The position numbers were made by a program, and so were the translations under genes. From a virus, in the IMG/VR virus record IMGVR_UViG_3300037963_003217, positions 1-30,728 of that record: a DNA stretch of 30,728 nt; one strand, given 5' to 3'. The notes beneath the pieces are model-generated. The model ran no database searches and was not told the origin of the DNA. It was given only the letters and a program-made list of their open reading frames with translations. Positions 15,455 through 23,181 of this stretch are shown piece by piece; position 1 is the first letter of the stretch; each line of letters begins with the position of its first letter.

Positions 15455-16285
15455 ATGCCAAAGATTACCGGTCTGGGTGCTGGAGTAGCCCCTGCAAACG
15501 CTGATGTCCTTGTGTTAGTGTCTAACACTGCAGGGACTGCCAATACCCAGAAGGTAACTGTTAACACTTTCTTTAGTAACGTAACAGCAAATGTTAAGTT
15601 TGCTAATGCAGAAATCACCCTTGCTAATGTGCAAAACGGTGTAGTTAATGCATCTGCTGTTACGGCTACTACTGTTAAAGGTACTACTTCAGTACAAACA
15701 CCTCTCATTGAGTTTACTGATGGCGATGATGCTATCACAATAGCTGATGGAGGTGGAGTAACTATTCCTGACTTAACTGCTACAACTGCTGACATTAACG
15801 GTGGAACTATTGATGGTGCAACAATAGGTGATACAACTCCAGTAACAATATATGCTACAGGAGGAAATTTACAAGGTGTAGACGTCGGTACTTCTTCACA
15901 AGCTGTTGGTACATTTACAAACTTAACATCATTAGCAAACACTGATCTTCAAGGTGGACTTACTATTGGACACGAGGAAGTAACATCTAATGGAGCAATA
16001 TCTACATATATTCCATTGACAATATTGAAAGGTGGATCAGGTGAAGTTGTAGCTACATTGGCTAACTCAGCTAATATGGGACAGATAAAAATTATTACAG
16101 CTTACCACACTAATGCAACAACAAGTTTAGAAGTTGCTAGTACTCTTGGAGCAGGTGATACATATACATTCCAGACTAGTGGAGAGACCATCATGTTGAT
16201 CTGGACAGGTGATCATTGGGCCCTTATAAGTAAGAGTGGGAACCCAACTGGTTCTAACTTAGCAGGGACAATGGATGTAACATAA
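15455..16285 (+). CDS. Virion protein with fibre-like repeats
   Basis: A 276-residue protein rich in Ala, Thr, Gly and Asn and almost free of charged residues. DINGGTIDGATIGDTTP and QAVGTFTNLTSLANTDLQGG are the repeated beta-turn pattern found in phage fibre and spike proteins. The C-terminal 90 residues (PLTILKGGSGEVVATL to HWALISKSG) look like a compact beta domain. The gene lies 4 bases after the upstream stop. It may be a fibre, a decoration protein or a base-plate component. The region is not disrupted. Confidence 0.7.
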   Translation: MPKITGLGAGVAPANADVLVLVSNTAGTANTQKVTVNTFFSNVTANVKFANAEITLANVQNGVVNASAVTATTVKGTTSVQTPLIEFTDGDDAITIADGGGVTIPDLTATTADINGGTIDGATIGDTTPVTIYATGGNLQGVDVGTSSQAVGTFTNLTSLANTDLQGGLTIGHEEVTSNGAISTYIPLTILKGGSGEVVATLANSANMGQIKIITAYHTNATTSLEVASTLGAGDTYTFQTSGETIMLIWTGDHWALISKSGNPTGSNLAGTMDVT

Positions 16286-16288
16286 CAT

Positions 16289-16678
16289 ATGAAAAAATTG
16301 ACTGAGGAAACCTTTCTTCTTTATGCAGCAAAACATTATGATAACCCTCAGTTGCAAAGTGAAGAAGAATTTTACGATGATTTAAAAAAGTTTAAGTATA
16401 TCAAACGACTGTTTAACAAGTATGCAGAAACAGGTAAGTTAAAAGAAAGGCTTATACTTAACCACATTGTAGTACTATCTAATGTGTTTGGCCCAGAAGC
16501 AGCTGTAAAGATGTTGTTTCTTAGACTTCCTGAATATCTCCACTATTTAAAGCCTTTTTTGATTATGCTATCTGTTCTACCAGAAAGAATAGAAGTAGGA
16601 GATAAGGTGTACTTGTCAAGTGATATAAATATAGATGAAACTATAGTTAAAAGGTTAAGAGATATAAGAAATGGCTAG
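16289..16678 (+). CDS. Conserved T4-like phage protein, function unknown
   Basis: A 129-residue helical protein. MKKLTEETFLLYAAKHYDN, KYIKRLFNKYAETG and KERLILNHIVVLSNVFGPEA are typical of a small conserved family that I recall from the virion blocks of T4-like marine phages, with no established role. There is no strong ribosome site, and coupling to the gene ending 3 bases upstream is likely. Its stop lies 8 bases inside the next gene. Confidence 0.85.
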   Translation: MKKLTEETFLLYAAKHYDNPQLQSEEEFYDDLKKFKYIKRLFNKYAETGKLKERLILNHIVVLSNVFGPEAAVKMLFLRLPEYLHYLKPFLIMLSVLPERIEVGDKVYLSSDINIDETIVKRLRDIRNG

Positions 16679-17165
16679 TAGTGCAGTCGACATTTTTATG
16701 GTATACCAGTTTCTCAAGAGACTGGCATTGCCCTATGATAAGTGGGATGCCTACAAGACAGGTGTTATTGATAAAGATGGGAATATCATTACACCAAAGA
16801 ATAAGAGAGATTTTCAACAAAAGCAATCGTTTAAAACATTTGATATAATGATATGGAAATTGAAAAGATTGCTTAATAAAATCCCAATGGGAAAAAGTAA
16901 GATTGCAAGTTATGCAGCTGCTTTATGGTTGATCCGAGAATACGATGAAACCAAGTCTGAAGAGCAAGTACTTAAAGAAGATGTTGATTTTTTGAAGTAC
17001 ATGCACGATATTAGAAATGAAAGATTTGAAAAGTTCAGACAGTTCATTGAGGATGCTCCGACTAATGCTACAGGAGCAGCCGTGGTAGGAACAGGAGACA
17101 CAGGAGTAAGTTGGATGACTAAAAAGAAACAAAGAAAATTGGTCAGACGACAGAGTGTTTCCTGA
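16671..17165 (+). CDS. Conserved phage structural-block protein
   Basis: A 164-residue protein that starts inside the previous gene. The N-terminal half (VYQFLKRLALPYDKWDAYKTGVID, then WKLKRLLNKIPMGKS) is a recognisable conserved pattern beside the preceding family in T4-like phages. The C-terminus is variable and Gly/Thr-rich, ending in basic KKKQRKLVRR. No enzymatic motif is visible. Its role is probably in assembly, by context. Confidence 0.8.
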   Translation: MASSAVDIFMVYQFLKRLALPYDKWDAYKTGVIDKDGNIITPKNKRDFQQKQSFKTFDIMIWKLKRLLNKIPMGKSKIASYAAALWLIREYDETKSEEQVLKEDVDFLKYMHDIRNERFEKFRQFIEDAPTNATGAAVVGTGDTGVSWMTKKKQRKLVRRQSVS

Positions 17166-17191
17166 ATTAGAAACTATATAAGGAGATACTT

Positions 17192-17356
17192 ATGTTAGAT
17201 TGGATTAAAGCAAGAACAATTGAGCGCACATCATGGGATGGTGCTGCTCTCATTGCAACAGGTCTTGTGATTCTTCTATTAGGTCCATTCGCTAAATGGG
17301 CTGCATATGCAGCAATTGTTTGGGGTGCTTGGACTATCCTAACTAAGGAGGACTAA
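17192..17356 (+). CDS. Small membrane protein (54 aa)
   Basis: The ATG at 17192 follows AGGAG at 7 bases. A short amphipathic start (MLDWIKARTIERTSWDG) is followed by hydrophobic stretches ALIATGLVILLLGPFA and WAAYAAIVWGAWTIL, giving one or two membrane passes, and a charged end TKED. Size and topology fit a holin-type or other small inner-membrane protein. It opens the envelope island. I recall similar sequences in marine phages, but no proven function. Confidence 0.75.
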   Translation: MLDWIKARTIERTSWDGAALIATGLVILLLGPFAKWAAYAAIVWGAWTILTKED

Positions 17357-17399
17357 TAACATCTTTTGATATGATTTCCAAAGCTATTAGGAGAAAATA

Positions 17400-17567
17400 A
17401 TGGAAAGCGTATCAGCCGAGTTGAATTTTTTTAATCAATATTTTGAAGTTGTGGTTGGAGTTGGAGCCGTAGTATTCTTTTCTGCGGTTGTATGGTGTAA
17501 GCTAGGCGTACTAGAAGAAAAAGTACGTATGCTATTTGAATTATTTAACAGTCTTAAAGACAAATAG
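17400..17567 (+). CDS. Small membrane protein (55 aa)
   Basis: The ATG at 17400 is preceded by AGGAG at about 6 bases. The protein has one membrane segment (VVVGVGAVVFFSAVVW) followed by a short charged amphipathic helix (EEKVRMLFELFNSLKDK). It forms a pair with the membrane protein just upstream, and the pair could be a holin/antiholin-type arrangement. Topology alone cannot prove this. Confidence 0.7.
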   Translation: MESVSAELNFFNQYFEVVVGVGAVVFFSAVVWCKLGVLEEKVRMLFELFNSLKDK

Positions 17568-17590
17568 AGTCTAAGAAGGATATAAGGACA

Positions 17591-18154
17591 ATGAAAAAGG
17601 TACTCTTTGGAGTGCTGCTGTTCTTCGTCATGTCTTTACAAAATGCTTATGCAGATACCAATACCGTATCTTCAACTGTGGTAACTGATAAAACGCCACC
17701 AACTGCTTCGGCACCAAGTGTCGTCATTAACAACAGCGATGTTTGCAAACTAGGTTTATCTGGTGCGATGCAGACATCGCTGTTCGGCGTTGCAGCTGGC
17801 ATATCCATTACAGATGAAAACTGTGAACGAATCAAGTTAGCTAGATCCCTATTTGGAATGGGAATGAAAGTAGCAGCTGTATCATTGCTTTGTCAAGATG
17901 CAAGAGTGTTTGAGGCAATGGAAATGGCTGGTACTCCATGTCCATACAAGGGTAAGATAGGTGAAGAAGCTAAGGCTGAATGGGATAAGCATGGAGCTCC
18001 AGCTGCACCTAAGAAGCCTACAATAGAGATATTAAGACCAAATAAAGAAGAGTCTCAGTATAAAGAACAACCTAAACACAATGACAAACATTGTGCTGCA
18101 TGGGAGTCAAAAGATGATTGGGGTAATTGCGTCGATCATGCTCATTCTGATTAG
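17591..18154 (+). CDS. Exported cysteine-containing protein
   Basis: A 187-residue protein with a clear Sec signal peptide (MKKVLFGVLLFFVMSLQNAYA, cut after AYA). The mature part contains spaced cysteines (DVCKLG, ENCERI, LLCQDAR, GTPCPY, KHCAAW, GNCVDH) that could form disulfides in the periplasm. ARSLFGMGMKVAAVSLLCQD is the best conserved-looking segment, and similar proteins occur in T4-like cyanophages. AAGGATATAAGGA precedes the ATG. The 3' end overlaps the next gene by 41 bases. Function unknown; export suggests a periplasmic or envelope role. Confidence 0.8.
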   Translation: MKKVLFGVLLFFVMSLQNAYADTNTVSSTVVTDKTPPTASAPSVVINNSDVCKLGLSGAMQTSLFGVAAGISITDENCERIKLARSLFGMGMKVAAVSLLCQDARVFEAMEMAGTPCPYKGKIGEEAKAEWDKHGAPAAPKKPTIEILRPNKEESQYKEQPKHNDKHCAAWESKDDWGNCVDHAHSD

Positions 18155-20111
18155 TACTAATGCCCTTGCTCAATCAGGGTTTCAGTCTAATACAGTTCAA
18201 TCTGGCACTGAGATTATAAACTCTACAACTACTACATCAGTTGGGAATCCTAGTACTACTGTAACCAATGGTGCTTCATCAACAAGTACATCAACAGGAT
18301 CCCCAACTGTTACTTCTACAACATCTGTTAACGATGTAGTCAATACTGGTACACCAACTAGTGTCACTACTAATGGAGATCCTACATCAACATCTGTAAA
18401 TGGAACTCCTACAACAGAAGTTACTTCGACAGAGATAACTACAACTACACCTGTTACAACAACTACTGTTACTCCTACAACAACAGTTACAACAACACCA
18501 GTCACTACCACAAGAACTACTACTACAACTACCACTACATCAACACCTACTACAACTACAGTTTCAACACCTCAGACTACAACTGTCACTACTCCTACAA
18601 CTACCACAACTACTAATACAATACAAACAACTACAGTTGTTCCTACGTTATCCACAAATGTTATAACTACACCTCAGTTTAAAAATGCACAAGGAGGAGG
18701 ATCTAGTGTTGGATGGGATATTGAAGCGTGTGGAGGTAGTGGTTGTGCTTTTAGTCCTACTCAAGGATATAAGACATCGTTTGAAACTGGTAGAATATCA
18801 CAAATATTTAACGTAGAAGATTTTGAAGATAGAGGACATAACATCAATGCAGAAGAAAGAGGTCAAGGCGCTTCGTTTGTTTTTGGAGCTAAAGTTAATA
18901 ATACTTTTGATAATACTATTGGTAGTGATGCATCAACACCTGATGATTGGTCAATAAAACTAGACATTAAGGCTGCAGATGGCACTGTTTTAGGTACACA
19001 AACTATTACTGGTAGTGCTGTAACGAATGCAGTACAAACTGGGACACTACATATAAATTCTGGTAACACTTGGGACAATGGTAAACTAACATTTGAAGGT
19101 ATTGATGTTGGTTTCTTTGCTGGATTCTTTGGTCCAAGGTTTAACGATGCGTTTACTCATGTAATTTATAATGAAATCAATAGAGCAATAAGTACACAAG
19201 TACTAGAGACAATAGCATTTAGTTCACAGATAACAGTAAATGATATAGTGTCATCATCTACTGTTGATGTTGTAACAACACAAATAAATGAACAAGTAGA
19301 AACTATTCTATCAGAGATTATAGAGACTACTAACTCAGAGATTGTAGATGTAGCAACTACGTTTGTAATAGAAGAAGTACCAGTGATTGAAGCTATATCA
19401 ACAACAGATATTGTAAATGAAGTTACTGCAGAAGTTACACCAACAGTCGAAGTCATAGATGTAACACCAGTTGAAGTAGCTCCAGTAGAAGTAGCAGAAA
19501 GTCCAGCTGCAGACACAGGTAGTATGTCTATAGAAATGCCAACAATAGAAGCTCCACCTGAGATAGAGGTTCCTACTGTAGAAGCTCCTAGTAGTGGCAC
19601 AATTGGTGATCAAGAGATAGAAACAGTAGAAGCAGAAGTTGCTGGAGAAGTAACTGCTGAAGTAAAAGAAACACCTACAGAGGATACGGCCAATGATAGG
19701 GATACTACTACAGAGAGTTCAGGAGATCAAAAACAACAGGTACAAGCCTCTAACACCAAGAAGGAACCAGATGCTCCAAAGGCTAAGGCACAAGCTAAGA
19801 AGCCTGAGACAAAGGCTAAGAGGGTAGCTAAAGCTAAGAGTAAGGCTGCTAAGAAGATTATAAAGAAGATGGGTGACAAAGGTAGATATGAAGGAGGTAA
19901 CCAACTTAAACAGTTGGTGATAATGCAAGTATTAGGAAACACTAGGTCTTTCTTTGATCAAAGCCAACAGTTGGCTGATGTAAGTTTTTATGATGTAACA
20001 AAGACAATACCTGATGCACCATTCAATGACAATAACTATGCAGCGTATGCTTTGATCCAAGGATCAAGTCAAGCTCACGATGCATTAATAAACTTACAAT
20101 ACAAGGAGTAA
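18114..20111 (+). CDS. Large exported Thr-rich protein
   Basis: The start at 18114 is preferred over 18081: GGGAG lies 8 bases before it and a signal peptide then begins at once (MIGVIASIMLILISTNALAQ, cut after an Ala). About 665 residues follow. Residues 40-180 are almost pure Thr/Ser/Val repeat. Residues 195-370 form a beta-rich globular domain with CGGSGC. Residues 375-500 are rich in Val, Thr and Glu, and an acidic to Lys/Ala-rich linker (KAKAQAKKPETKAKRVAKAK) precedes a conserved-looking C-terminal domain (YEGGNQLKQLVIMQVLGN). It overlaps the previous exported gene by 41 bases, suggesting a functional pair. It may form an extended periplasmic or surface structure, but this is inference. 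Confidence 0.8.
   Translation: MIGVIASIMLILISTNALAQSGFQSNTVQSGTEIINSTTTTSVGNPSTTVTNGASSTSTSTGSPTVTSTTSVNDVVNTGTPTSVTTNGDPTSTSVNGTPTTEVTSTEITTTTPVTTTTVTPTTTVTTTPVTTTRTTTTTTTTSTPTTTTVSTPQTTTVTTPTTTTTTNTIQTTTVVPTLSTNVITTPQFKNAQGGGSSVGWDIEACGGSGCAFSPTQGYKTSFETGRISQIFNVEDFEDRGHNINAEERGQGASFVFGAKVNNTFDNTIGSDASTPDDWSIKLDIKAADGTVLGTQTITGSAVTNAVQTGTLHINSGNTWDNGKLTFEGIDVGFFAGFFGPRFNDAFTHVIYNEINRAISTQVLETIAFSSQITVNDIVSSSTVDVVTTQINEQVETILSEIIETTNSEIVDVATTFVIEEVPVIEAISTTDIVNEVTAEVTPTVEVIDVTPVEVAPVEVAESPAADTGSMSIEMPTIEAPPEIEVPTVEAPSSGTIGDQEIETVEAEVAGEVTAEVKETPTEDTANDRDTTTESSGDQKQQVQASNTKKEPDAPKAKAQAKKPETKAKRVAKAKSKAAKKIIKKMGDKGRYEGGNQLKQLVIMQVLGNTRSFFDQSQQLADVSFYDVTKTIPDAPFNDNNYAAYALIQGSSQAHDALINLQYKE
18220..18640 (+). 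repeat. Thr-codon low-complexity repeat region
   Basis: Irregular tandem units built from ACA/ACT/ACC codons (for example ACAACTACTA and ACTACTACAACTAC) within the exported protein. The repeat is coding and imperfect, and has no spacer structure, so it is not a CRISPR array. Such runs are prone to slippage and length variation. Confidence 0.85.
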
Positions 20112-20115
20112 TCTA

Positions 20116-20604
20116 ATGGCTGAAGTAGAAATTGCTGGAGCTAAGATTAAAGGAGGAAAGTTATTATTAGTACTACCAGTTCTTGGTACACTAGCTGGTG
20201 GCTTATGGGCTGGCTTTGAGTTCTATAAAGACTATATGGATATGAAAGAAGTGATAGCTAACATTGATGTAAATGCAATCAAAGCTGAGAATAAAGTTCT
20301 TGAAACTAAACTTGATGATGCAATTACATATACAAGAGACATCAAAGGTGACTTGAAGACTGAGATAATGAGAACAGAAGCTATTGTAGAATCTATAGAG
20401 AGAAGAGTCAAGACTATTCAAGACTCTACTCGTGAAATGATTGATAAAGAGAATGACAGAAATGATAAGATTAGAGAACGAATACAAAATAGAATGGATA
20501 GTATGGATGACTCTCTAACAAAGAAAATGAAAGACCTAAATAATGATGTTAATGATAGAATTAAGAAAGCATTAAACAATCCACTATCAAATATGAGGAA
20601 ATAA
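20116..20604 (+). CDS. Membrane-anchored coiled-coil protein
   Basis: A 162-residue protein. The N-terminus MAEVEIAGAKIKGGKLLLVL leads into a membrane segment (about 16-36, LLVLPVLGTLAGGLWAGF), then about 110 residues of charged heptad-like helix (NIDVNAIKAENKVLETKLDD onward). This one-pass anchor plus long coil is also the shape of an i-spanin, but a similar protein sits in the same neighbourhood in T4-like cyanophages without a lysis assignment. The better spanin candidate is at 20713. A ribosome site (AAGGAG) is present. Confidence 0.75.
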   Translation: MAEVEIAGAKIKGGKLLLVLPVLGTLAGGLWAGFEFYKDYMDMKEVIANIDVNAIKAENKVLETKLDDAITYTRDIKGDLKTEIMRTEAIVESIERRVKTIQDSTREMIDKENDRNDKIRERIQNRMDSMDDSLTKKMKDLNNDVNDRIKKALNNPLSNMRK

Positions 20605-20606
20605 AA

Positions 20607-20708
20607 ATGTGTGAAAATCCAGAATGCATGAACCCCGAGTGTGATTGTAATCCTTGTGAATGTACAGAAGCTGATCCTTGTAGTCACTGTATAAGCGCAC
20701 CGGAATAA
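20607..20708 (+). CDS. Cysteine-rich miniprotein (33 aa), metallothionein-like
   Basis: GAGGAA lies 8 bases before the ATG at 20607. Eight of 33 residues are Cys (2, 7, 12, 14, 17, 19, 25, 28), with CxC and CxxC spacings (ECDCNPCECT, CSHC), typical of metal-thiolate clusters. There is no signal peptide, so it would sit in the cytoplasm. The gene fits exactly between two membrane genes (2-base and 4-base gaps), which argues that it is real. Metal binding is inferred from cysteine spacing only. Confidence 0.7.
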   Translation: MCENPECMNPECDCNPCECTEADPCSHCISAPE

Positions 20709-20712
20709 CAAT

Positions 20713-21201
20713 ATGGGTTTGAAAATTGCTTTGATGATGGGTGTCTTGATGGCTGCAATGGCTGGTGTAGGCTATTGGTACTATAACGACACCCAAAAGA
20801 AGATGGCCATACTGCATGAGAATAACGCTAAGTTAGAAACTGCTACTAAGGTCCAAAAAGAAACCATCAAACAGATGGAATCTGATCTTTCACTTGCTCA
20901 AGAAATTGCAGAAGATACTCAGAAAAGATTAGCTGAGACTCGTAAACAAGTAGAAAACATCAGAGGTAAATTCAATAAACAAAGTAAGTTGTTAGGTTCA
21001 AGAGATCTTGGTAAAATGGGTATCTCTAAAGCTAAACCTATACAAAAGATTATTAACAAAGGTACGGTCAATACATTTAGGTGTTTTGAGATTATGTCGG
21101 GCCAACCGTTGACGGAGAAAGAACAAAATGCGACTAAGCCAAGTCAGCTTAACAGTATGTGTCCTGGGGTTGCTAATCCTAGCAGGGTGCTCCAACGTTA
21201 A
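20713..21201 (+). CDS. i-spanin-like membrane coiled-coil protein
   Basis: A 162-residue protein with an N-terminal membrane segment (LKIALMMGVLMAAMAGVGYW) and a long helix (KMAILHENNAKLETATKVQK through about residue 90), the topology of Rz-type inner-membrane spanins. Two cysteines (FRCFEIM, NSMCPGV) lie near the C-terminus, where covalent dimers could form. The last 74 bases contain the start of the lipoprotein gene in another frame, as in nested Rz/Rz1 pairs. Gene neighbours fit lysis. There is no sequence match that I can name, so the role rests on architecture. Confidence 0.7.
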   Translation: MGLKIALMMGVLMAAMAGVGYWYYNDTQKKMAILHENNAKLETATKVQKETIKQMESDLSLAQEIAEDTQKRLAETRKQVENIRGKFNKQSKLLGSRDLGKMGISKAKPIQKIINKGTVNTFRCFEIMSGQPLTEKEQNATKPSQLNSMCPGVANPSRVLQR

Positions 21202-21601
21202 GCCATTAGAAGTTAAGATATCTCCTGTAAAGCAGGTACCATTAGTTTTACCTGAAATAGATCCATTTAAGTTGGATCCAGTTGAATGGTTTGTGGTAAA
21301 TAAAGATAATGCTGAAGCAGTGTTTGCAGAGCTTGAAAAGAAAGGTTATGACCAAGTAATCTTTGGTCTTACTGATAAAGGCTATGAGAACATGACGGTT
21401 AACATGGCTAAGATATTAGCAATGGTGAGACAACAAGAAGCAATTATTGGTGCGTACAAGAAATATCATGATAGACAAAAAGAAACCATTGACTCGCACA
21501 ATAAAGAACAACAAAAACAAGAAGAAGCGAGGAAGAAGGCTAAAGATGTCGGAAGTAAAGGTTTTGTTAGAGTCCTTAGGTTCTGGGACCTTGGAAAGTA
21601 A
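21128..21601 (+). CDS. Lipoprotein, o-spanin-like
   Basis: A 157-residue lipoprotein. The signal peptide ends in lipobox LAGC (LGLLILAGCSNV), so the mature protein is attached to a membrane by Cys. The body is helical and the C-terminal third is charged (KKYHDRQKETIDSHNKEQQK). It starts inside the coding region of the i-spanin-like gene, +1 shifted, an arrangement typical of spanin pairs, although known o-spanins are usually shorter and Pro-rich. It overlaps the lipase gene by 56 bases. Confidence 0.7.
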   Translation: MRLSQVSLTVCVLGLLILAGCSNVKPLEVKISPVKQVPLVLPEIDPFKLDPVEWFVVNKDNAEAVFAELEKKGYDQVIFGLTDKGYENMTVNMAKILAMVRQQEAIIGAYKKYHDRQKETIDSHNKEQQKQEEARKKAKDVGSKGFVRVLRFWDLGK

Positions 21602-22337
21602 TAGTTACTGTAAGTATTTCTTTTCTACAATAAGTTTACTAGCATATAGAGATCCTGACAAAGCAAAGCCTTATTGGGAAAAGTTAGGATACAGATGGTT
21701 CTTTTATGAAGAAGAAGGAGCTCAATGTTACCTGTTAGAAAATGATAACCACATCATTGTTGCATTTAGAGGAACAGAACCTAAAGAATTTTCTGATATC
21801 AAAGCAGATCTAAAGTTTTTAAAAACTTACCATAGAGGTGAAGGAAAAGTTCATAGAGGGTTTATGATTGAAGTGTGGAAGCTAGCAGACTCACTTACAA
21901 AACACATATATCAAACATCTAAGCAAGTCTATATTACTGGTCACTCTCTAGGTGGTGCTATGGCAACATTGTACAGTACTTTTTGTAGACCTCAAAGACC
22001 TCCTATTGTGTATACATATGGAGCTCCAAGAGCAGGTAATATAGAATACTGTACAAAATATCCAAATGAGTTGTACAGAGTAGTTAACAATAATGATATG
22101 GTACCAACAGTTCCTCCATCGTTAGTAGGATATAGACACGTAGGTGAAGTTGTATATATTAACCATTATGGCAATGTAAGAAACCTCACACCATGGCAAA
22201 AGTTTAAAGATAAGTGGAGAGGACATATGGCTGCATGGCGTAAGTTAGAGTTCTTTGATTCTATAAGAGATCACTCTATAGATAAATATTGTTGGGCTAT
22301 GTATAACAATTGGAAGAAAGATGGCAGCAACACATAG
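21546..22337 (+). CDS. Class 3 lipase (alpha/beta hydrolase)
   Basis: Probable triacylglycerol lipase or phospholipase of 263 residues. Nucleophile S134 sits in TGHSLGGAMA (GxSxG), D184 in NNNDMVPTVPP and H243 in RDHSIDKY, giving a complete triad. IVAFRGTEP provides the typical oxyanion-hole strand. The start at 21546 is preferred because an upstream in-frame ATG at 21447 adds only a Lys/Arg-rich stretch read in the overlapping lipoprotein gene, and AAGG precedes 21546. No signal peptide is visible. Placement after the spanin-like pair suggests membrane lipid attack during lysis. A virion role at entry is an alternative. Confidence 0.85.
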   Translation: MSEVKVLLESLGSGTLESNSYCKYFFSTISLLAYRDPDKAKPYWEKLGYRWFFYEEEGAQCYLLENDNHIIVAFRGTEPKEFSDIKADLKFLKTYHRGEGKVHRGFMIEVWKLADSLTKHIYQTSKQVYITGHSLGGAMATLYSTFCRPQRPPIVYTYGAPRAGNIEYCTKYPNELYRVVNNNDMVPTVPPSLVGYRHVGEVVYINHYGNVRNLTPWQKFKDKWRGHMAAWRKLEFFDSIRDHSIDKYCWAMYNNWKKDGSNT

Positions 22338-22617
22338 AGATACAGATGCTAGAGCTTGTGGAGCTACTACGATAGTTCAAGGTCAAGATGATGTGTTTAT
22401 AAACGGTCTTCTTCAATCTGTAAATGGAGATCCTAATTCACATGGTGCAGGTGGGTTGATAGCTAATTGTAAAGAAGTATATGTTAATAGTATTCTTTGT
22501 GTAAACCATACATCAGATAGTGCTAATCCTGATAGCTTGTGTATTCCAGTAGGAGGAGCTCATTGTAATCCTGCTACAGCTGCAGGATCACCTGATGTCT
22601 TTATAGGAGATCCGTAA
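22321..22617 (+). CDS. PAAR-type tail spike tip protein
   Basis: A 98-residue PAAR-like protein, the size of T4 gp5.4 (97), which caps the central spike of the baseplate. Three similar strands (DDVFINGL 23-30, KEVYVNSI 51-58, PDVFIGDP 91-98) mark the small beta pyramid. H5, H41, H63, H81 and C82 could bind the tip metal ion. Its start is 17 bases inside the lipase gene, and its stop overlaps the next start (TAATG). It would sharpen the spike that pierces the outer membrane. Confidence 0.85.
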   Translation: MAATHRDTDARACGATTIVQGQDDVFINGLLQSVNGDPNSHGAGGLIANCKEVYVNSILCVNHTSDSANPDSLCIPVGGAHCNPATAAGSPDVFIGDP

Positions 22618-22892
22618 TGTGGAGTTGGTTAGTATTATCAATTGCTGGTAGTATAATAGGAAGTGCAACTGACAGTTGGTTCCGAGATACTAAGATGGGT
22701 ATCTGGTTCTATGCTAAGGTGGATAACATTTACACATGGGCTAATAATAGATATGGATTAAAGATACTGACAGACGAACAAGAGAGAATGAAGAAGTTTC
22801 CTGCTTTGAATAAAAGACTGACTGAATTAGAGTCCAGGATCAATGATCTTGAGCAACTCGTAGAGTACGTAGAAAGTAACAAAAATGGATGA
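22617..22892 (+). CDS. Small membrane protein with coiled-coil tail
   Basis: A 91-residue protein. The hydrophobic N-terminus (MWSWLVLSIAGSIIGSATDS) is a probable membrane anchor, and the C-terminal part is a heptad-like helix (LNKRLTELESRINDLEQLV). It starts by TAATG overlap with the PAAR gene and its end overlaps the next gene by 8 bases. It could act with the following coiled-coil membrane protein, which has the opposite topology. Function unknown. Confidence 0.75.
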   Translation: MWSWLVLSIAGSIIGSATDSWFRDTKMGIWFYAKVDNIYTWANNRYGLKILTDEQERMKKFPALNKRLTELESRINDLEQLVEYVESNKNG

Positions 22893-23181
22893 AGGTAAGC
22901 TCTATCAAAGGTTGGATGCAGCTATTGAGAGATTAACAGATGTCAGCAATGACATAAAGCAAGTTCTAGTTGTCCATGAAACAAAGCTAGATCAACAAGA
23001 GGAAGTAAATAGACAATACTACGATCAGATTGATAAACTACATGTTCGTATAGGTGACTTACGAGACGAACTAATGAAAAAGATAGAAGGTCTAGAGAAG
23101 TGGAGATGGATCCTTCTAGGTGGAGCAATGGTTGTAGGTATAATAATGGGGAACTCGGATATAGCAAAAATGTTTCAATGA
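22885..23181 (+). CDS. XhlA-like coiled-coil/membrane protein
   Basis: A 98-residue protein. Residues 1-75 form a charged coil (QRLDAAIERLTDVSNDIKQV, then DKLHVRIGDLRDELMKKIEG), followed by WRWILLGGAMVVGIIMG as a C-terminal membrane segment. This is the layout of XhlA, a phage membrane protein linked to holin and lysis in Bacillus, and of related small proteins common in marine phages. It overlaps its neighbours at both ends. The role in lysis is inferred. Confidence 0.7.
   Translation: MDEGKLYQRLDAAIERLTDVSNDIKQVLVVHETKLDQQEEVNRQYYDQIDKLHVRIGDLRDELMKKIEGLEKWRWILLGGAMVVGIIMGNSDIAKMFQ

Noticed and set aside
15195-15942. Minus-strand ORFs opposite the structural genes
   Set aside because: Low-complexity antisense shadows of Ala/Thr-rich plus-strand genes with better starts and coupling.
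18197-18535. Minus-strand Val-rich ORF
   Set aside because: It is the antisense reading of the Thr-codon repeat of the exported protein; no ribosome site or separate signal.
18220-18640. Repeat array considered as CRISPR
   Set aside because: Units are short, imperfect and in coding frame, without spacers.
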